Of a stretch of DNA of 7,254 nucleotides, positions 5,360-7,254 are shown piece by piece. The stretch is from the NCBI GenBank assembly GCA_937925565.1, contig CALALM010000112.1, forward strand, positions 1 through 7,254. The letters run 5' to 3'. Source of the stretch: an uncultured Centipeda sp. Lineage in GTDB: Bacteria > Bacillota > Negativicutes > Selenomonadales > Selenomonadaceae. The position numbers and the translations under genes were made by a program. The notes below the pieces were generated by a model, which saw nothing but the letters and a program-made list of their open reading frames with translations, was not told the DNA's origin and ran no database searches. Position 1 is the stretch's first letter, and each line of letters begins with the position of its first letter.

Positions 5360-6845
5360 TGTTCTCCACTTCCTCTACGACCTCGAAGAGTGCCTTTGCC
5401 TTTTGCAGGATCTCGAGGTATTCTTTCTCGGGTACGGAGTCCTTGACAATGCCCGCACCCGACTGGATGATTGCCGTGTCGTCATTCTCGATGCACATGG
5501 TACGCAGGGTGATGCACATATCCATGTTCCCGCGAAAGTCCATATAGCCGACGGTTCCGGCATAGAAGCCGCGGTTTTCCTTCTCCTGTTCGTGAATGAT
5601 CTCCATCGCGCGCAGCTTCGGTGCACCGCTGACGGTACCGGCGGGAAAGGTGGCGCGCAGGACATCCATCGGCGTGTAGACGGGGGAAATTGTGCCGACG
5701 ACACTGCTCACCATGTGTGAGACATGGGAGAAGCGCTCGACCTCCATCAGCTTTGGCACACGCACAGAACCGGGGACACTGATCCGACCGAGATCGTTGC
5801 GCGCGAGGTCGACAAGCATGGCATGCTCGGCACATTCCTTCTCGTCGGAGCGCAGATCGGCGGCGAGCAGTGCGTCCTCTTCATCGTTTTTGCCGCGTTT
5901 GCGCGTACCCGCGATGGGGTAGGTATAGACCGTTTTGCCCGATACCTTGATAAGCATTTCGGGGGAGGCACCGACAAGCTTTACCTCGCCGAAGTTGTAG
6001 TAGAACATATAGGGCGAGGGATTGACTTGCCGCAGACGGCGATAGAAGAGAAACGCAGGGCGCGTGATCTTCTCGCAAAAGCGGAAGGACGGCACCGCCT
6101 GAAAAATGTCGCCCGCATAGATATGCTCCTTGATCGTGTCGATCACGTTCAGGAAATCTTTCGGTGCCGTTTTGTAACGCGCCATAAAGTCGACTGGTGT
6201 TTTGCGTTTTGCGGGCTCTGCTGCCGGTGGTGTGAACGGTGCGGCAAGGCGTGCACGCATCGCGGCAAGACGTTCCACAATGGCATCATAGAGTTCGCCT
6301 GTATCCTCACCTGCGCGGATATCGGCAAGGTAGTGGAGCTGAGCACTGTTTTTGAGGGCATCGTAGACGACGAGATAGCGGCACATCATGAACTGCCCAA
6401 GCAGCTGCTCATCATCGAGTTCTACGCCGCGTACGCGATCAAAGGTCGCCGCTGTCTCATAGGTGAAGTAGCCCGCAAGTCCGCCGTGAACAAGGGGAAG
6501 TGCCTCTCCGTCCGCAGCGGAAGGAGTGAATCGTGCGGCGTACGCCTTCATCGTCTCATGTGGGGCACCCGCAATGCTCTTCATCAGGCCGTTTTCGCTC
6601 ACGAGCAGCTTATCCGCGAATACCTGCACGCGCACGAACGGCTCGCCGCCGATGAAGGAGTAGCGTCCGAATTGCTGCTGAGTCGTGTCGACGGACTCCA
6701 TGATGTAGCCTTTTTTGTCTCCGACAAGTTTGTAGTAGATGGAGACGGGCGTGTCAAGATCCATCGTCAACTCCGTAGAGATCGTGATCAGGTTCGCACT
6801 TTTTGCAGCCGCAATAAATTCGTCTTTGTTCAGAGTCAGCTTCAT
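5343..6845 (-). CDS. trpE: Anthranilate synthase component I
   Basis: The gene encodes the 500-residue chorismate-binding subunit, which converts chorismate and ammonia to anthranilate and pyruvate, the first committed step of tryptophan synthesis. The N-terminal domain carries DTPVSIYYKL (31-40), then IMES (48-51) and GRYSFIG (60-66), corresponding to the LLES-type tryptophan-binding region used for feedback inhibition. The catalytic domain shows GDIFQAVPS (245-253), NPSPYMFY, ASPEML, PIAGTRKRG (310-318), AEHAMLVDLARNDLGR (339-354), FPAGTVSGAPKLRAMEII (400-417) and GAGIVKDSVPEKEY. Ala in PIAGT, where PabB of the E. coli type has Lys (PIKGT), supports TrpE over aminodeoxychorismate synthase. 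The ATG overlaps the previous stop by 4 bp (6842-6845), with GGAG at 6854-6857 eight bases upstream. It is the central gene of the operon. No attenuator or T-box is visible; the operon promoter lies outside the window. Confidence 0.96.
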   Translation of the reverse strand: MKLTLNKDEFIAAAKSANLITISTELTMDLDTPVSIYYKLVGDKKGYIMESVDTTQQQFGRYSFIGGEPFVRVQVFADKLLVSENGLMKSIAGAPHETMKAYAARFTPSAADGEALPLVHGGLAGYFTYETAATFDRVRGVELDDEQLLGQFMMCRYLVVYDALKNSAQLHYLADIRAGEDTGELYDAIVERLAAMRARLAAPFTPPAAEPAKRKTPVDFMARYKTAPKDFLNVIDTIKEHIYAGDIFQAVPSFRFCEKITRPAFLFYRRLRQVNPSPYMFYYNFGEVKLVGASPEMLIKVSGKTVYTYPIAGTRKRGKNDEEDALLAADLRSDEKECAEHAMLVDLARNDLGRISVPGSVRVPKLMEVERFSHVSHMVSSVVGTISPVYTPMDVLRATFPAGTVSGAPKLRAMEIIHEQEKENRGFYAGTVGYMDFRGNMDMCITLRTMCIENDDTAIIQSGAGIVKDSVPEKEYLEILQKAKALFEVVEEVENNAAFA

Positions 6846-7147
6846 TTATTGATCTCCATGACGACATCGCGTTCCTTGCGGCCGAGCACCCAGCCGAGCA
6901 CCTTGAGTTCTGCGTAGAGCATCTGCTGCTGTTCACGGTTGTTCTCACGGCTGAATTTCAGCTGCTTGTACTGCTGGCGCCCGAGGTTGTAGCGCGCGAG
7001 GATCTCTGCCTCACTGCGCATCCTGTGTCGACCGCCCGCGTGCATGCGCACGAGCTCTTCCACCTCTGCCTCCCCGTAGGTGGGGGGCTTCGGCGGTGCC
7101 GCCATCTGTCGTACGAGATCGGTGATCTCGCGATCACTCATGGTCAT
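6842..7147 (-). CDS. Unrecognised 101-residue protein coupled to trpE
   Basis: I do not recognise this protein. It has no signal peptide, membrane segment or Cys and is strongly charged. Residues 1-18 look helical (DREITDLVRQM), followed by a Pro-rich break (APPKPPTYG) and the helices EAEVEELVRM and SEAEILARYNLG. A Gln/Arg/Glu-rich stretch follows (RQQYKQLKFSRENNREQQQ, ending near residue 75), then LYAELKVLGWVLGRKERDVV. The pattern suggests a small all-helical, possibly coiled-coil protein; a nucleic-acid or protein-binding role is only a guess. The ATG at 7147 is chosen because AAGGAG (7154-7159) lies six bases upstream. An in-frame TTG at 7174 has no such site, and the ATG at 7141 is slightly farther away. 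The stop overlaps the trpE start (ATGA), and the trpE ribosome binding site lies inside this gene, so it probably affects trpE translation. It sits 39 bases after the preceding gene. Confidence 0.75.
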   Translation of the reverse strand: MTMSDREITDLVRQMAAPPKPPTYGEAEVEELVRMHAGGRHRMRSEAEILARYNLGRQQYKQLKFSRENNREQQQMLYAELKVLGWVLGRKERDVVMEINK

Positions 7148-7186
7148 AACTGTCTCCTTATCTTGTGTCGGCAAAGCCCGACGATG

Positions 7187-7254
7187 TCAGGACTTCGCGC
7201 TGTGTTCCTCCATATAGCGAATCATTGCCTCGGCGACGTGTTTTGCATCCCTGA
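7187..7254 (-). CDS. C-terminal end of an unidentified gene
   Basis: Twenty-one codons and a TGA (7187-7189) are open to the window edge on the minus strand. The visible end includes DAKHVAEAMIRYMEEHSA, an amphipathic helix typical of a protein C-terminus. Of the three minus-strand frames here, it is the only one that gives a protein-like ending at a sensible distance from the next gene. The 39-base gap to the following start holds a small GTCGG/CCGAC hairpin (about 7168-7183) without a T tract and no clear promoter, so the gene probably belongs to the same operon. Too little is visible to name a family. Confidence 0.5.
   Translation of the reverse strand, partial: RDAKHVAEAMIRYMEEHSAKS

Noticed and set aside
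5724..6917. A 397-codon open frame on the plus strand opposite trpE
   Set aside because: It is antisense to the clearly conserved TrpE catalytic domain, its translation is rich in Cys, His and Arg with no recognisable motif, and no good ribosome binding site or promoter accompanies it. Long antisense frames are common opposite GC-rich genes.
7148..7174. TTG start for the 101-residue protein
   Set aside because: The AAGGAG site lies between this TTG and the ATG at 7147, so the ATG is the natural start.
7168..7183. Hairpin GTCGG/CCGAC as a terminator before the trpE operon genes
   Set aside because: The stem is only 5 bp and is followed by ACAAG rather than a T run, so it is unlikely to stop transcription.

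Overview
The window looks like chromosomal DNA from a Gram-negative member of the Firmicutes, class Negativicutes, most likely Selenomonas or a close relative. The best evidence is the gene at 2595-3902. It encodes a secreted protein with one N-terminal SLH domain, a short coiled coil and a beta-barrel ending in phenylalanine. That is the OmpM/Mep45 architecture, which tethers the outer membrane to peptidoglycan in this class. The coding regions look moderately GC-rich, with tight AGGAGG-type ribosome binding sites. I see no mobile element, tRNA, rRNA or CRISPR array.

The left half (1-3902) is on the plus strand and holds four separately transcribed units. These are the 3' end of a cstA-type carbon starvation/peptide transporter gene, a small acidic YbjN-like protein, a membrane-anchored CE4 polysaccharide deacetylase, and the OmpM porin. 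Intrinsic terminators follow cstA, the ybjN-like gene and ompM. Sigma-70-like promoters precede the last three genes. The ompM leader is about 110 nt long and has several complementary segments, one of which is a perfect match to its own Shine-Dalgarno sequence.

The right half (3975-7254) is on the minus strand and reads as one tight operon. From right to left it holds the tail of an unidentified gene, an unrecognised 101-residue protein, trpE, trpG and a HAD-IIB phosphatase. Three consecutive junctions overlap (4, 17 and 4 bp), which suggests translational coupling. TrpE and TrpG form anthranilate synthase, the first step of tryptophan synthesis. The next gene is a HAD phosphatase rather than trpD, and the operon then ends, so trpDCFBA must lie elsewhere if present.

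The two halves converge on a perfect 16-bp-stem hairpin at 3931-3966 with A and T tracts on either side, which can terminate transcription from both directions. No gap between genes exceeds about 220 bases. I found no clearly new multi-gene system. The best leads are the ompM leader RNA, the unknown small protein coupled to trpE, the HAD gene attached to trpEG, and an A11 tract inside a promoter spacer.
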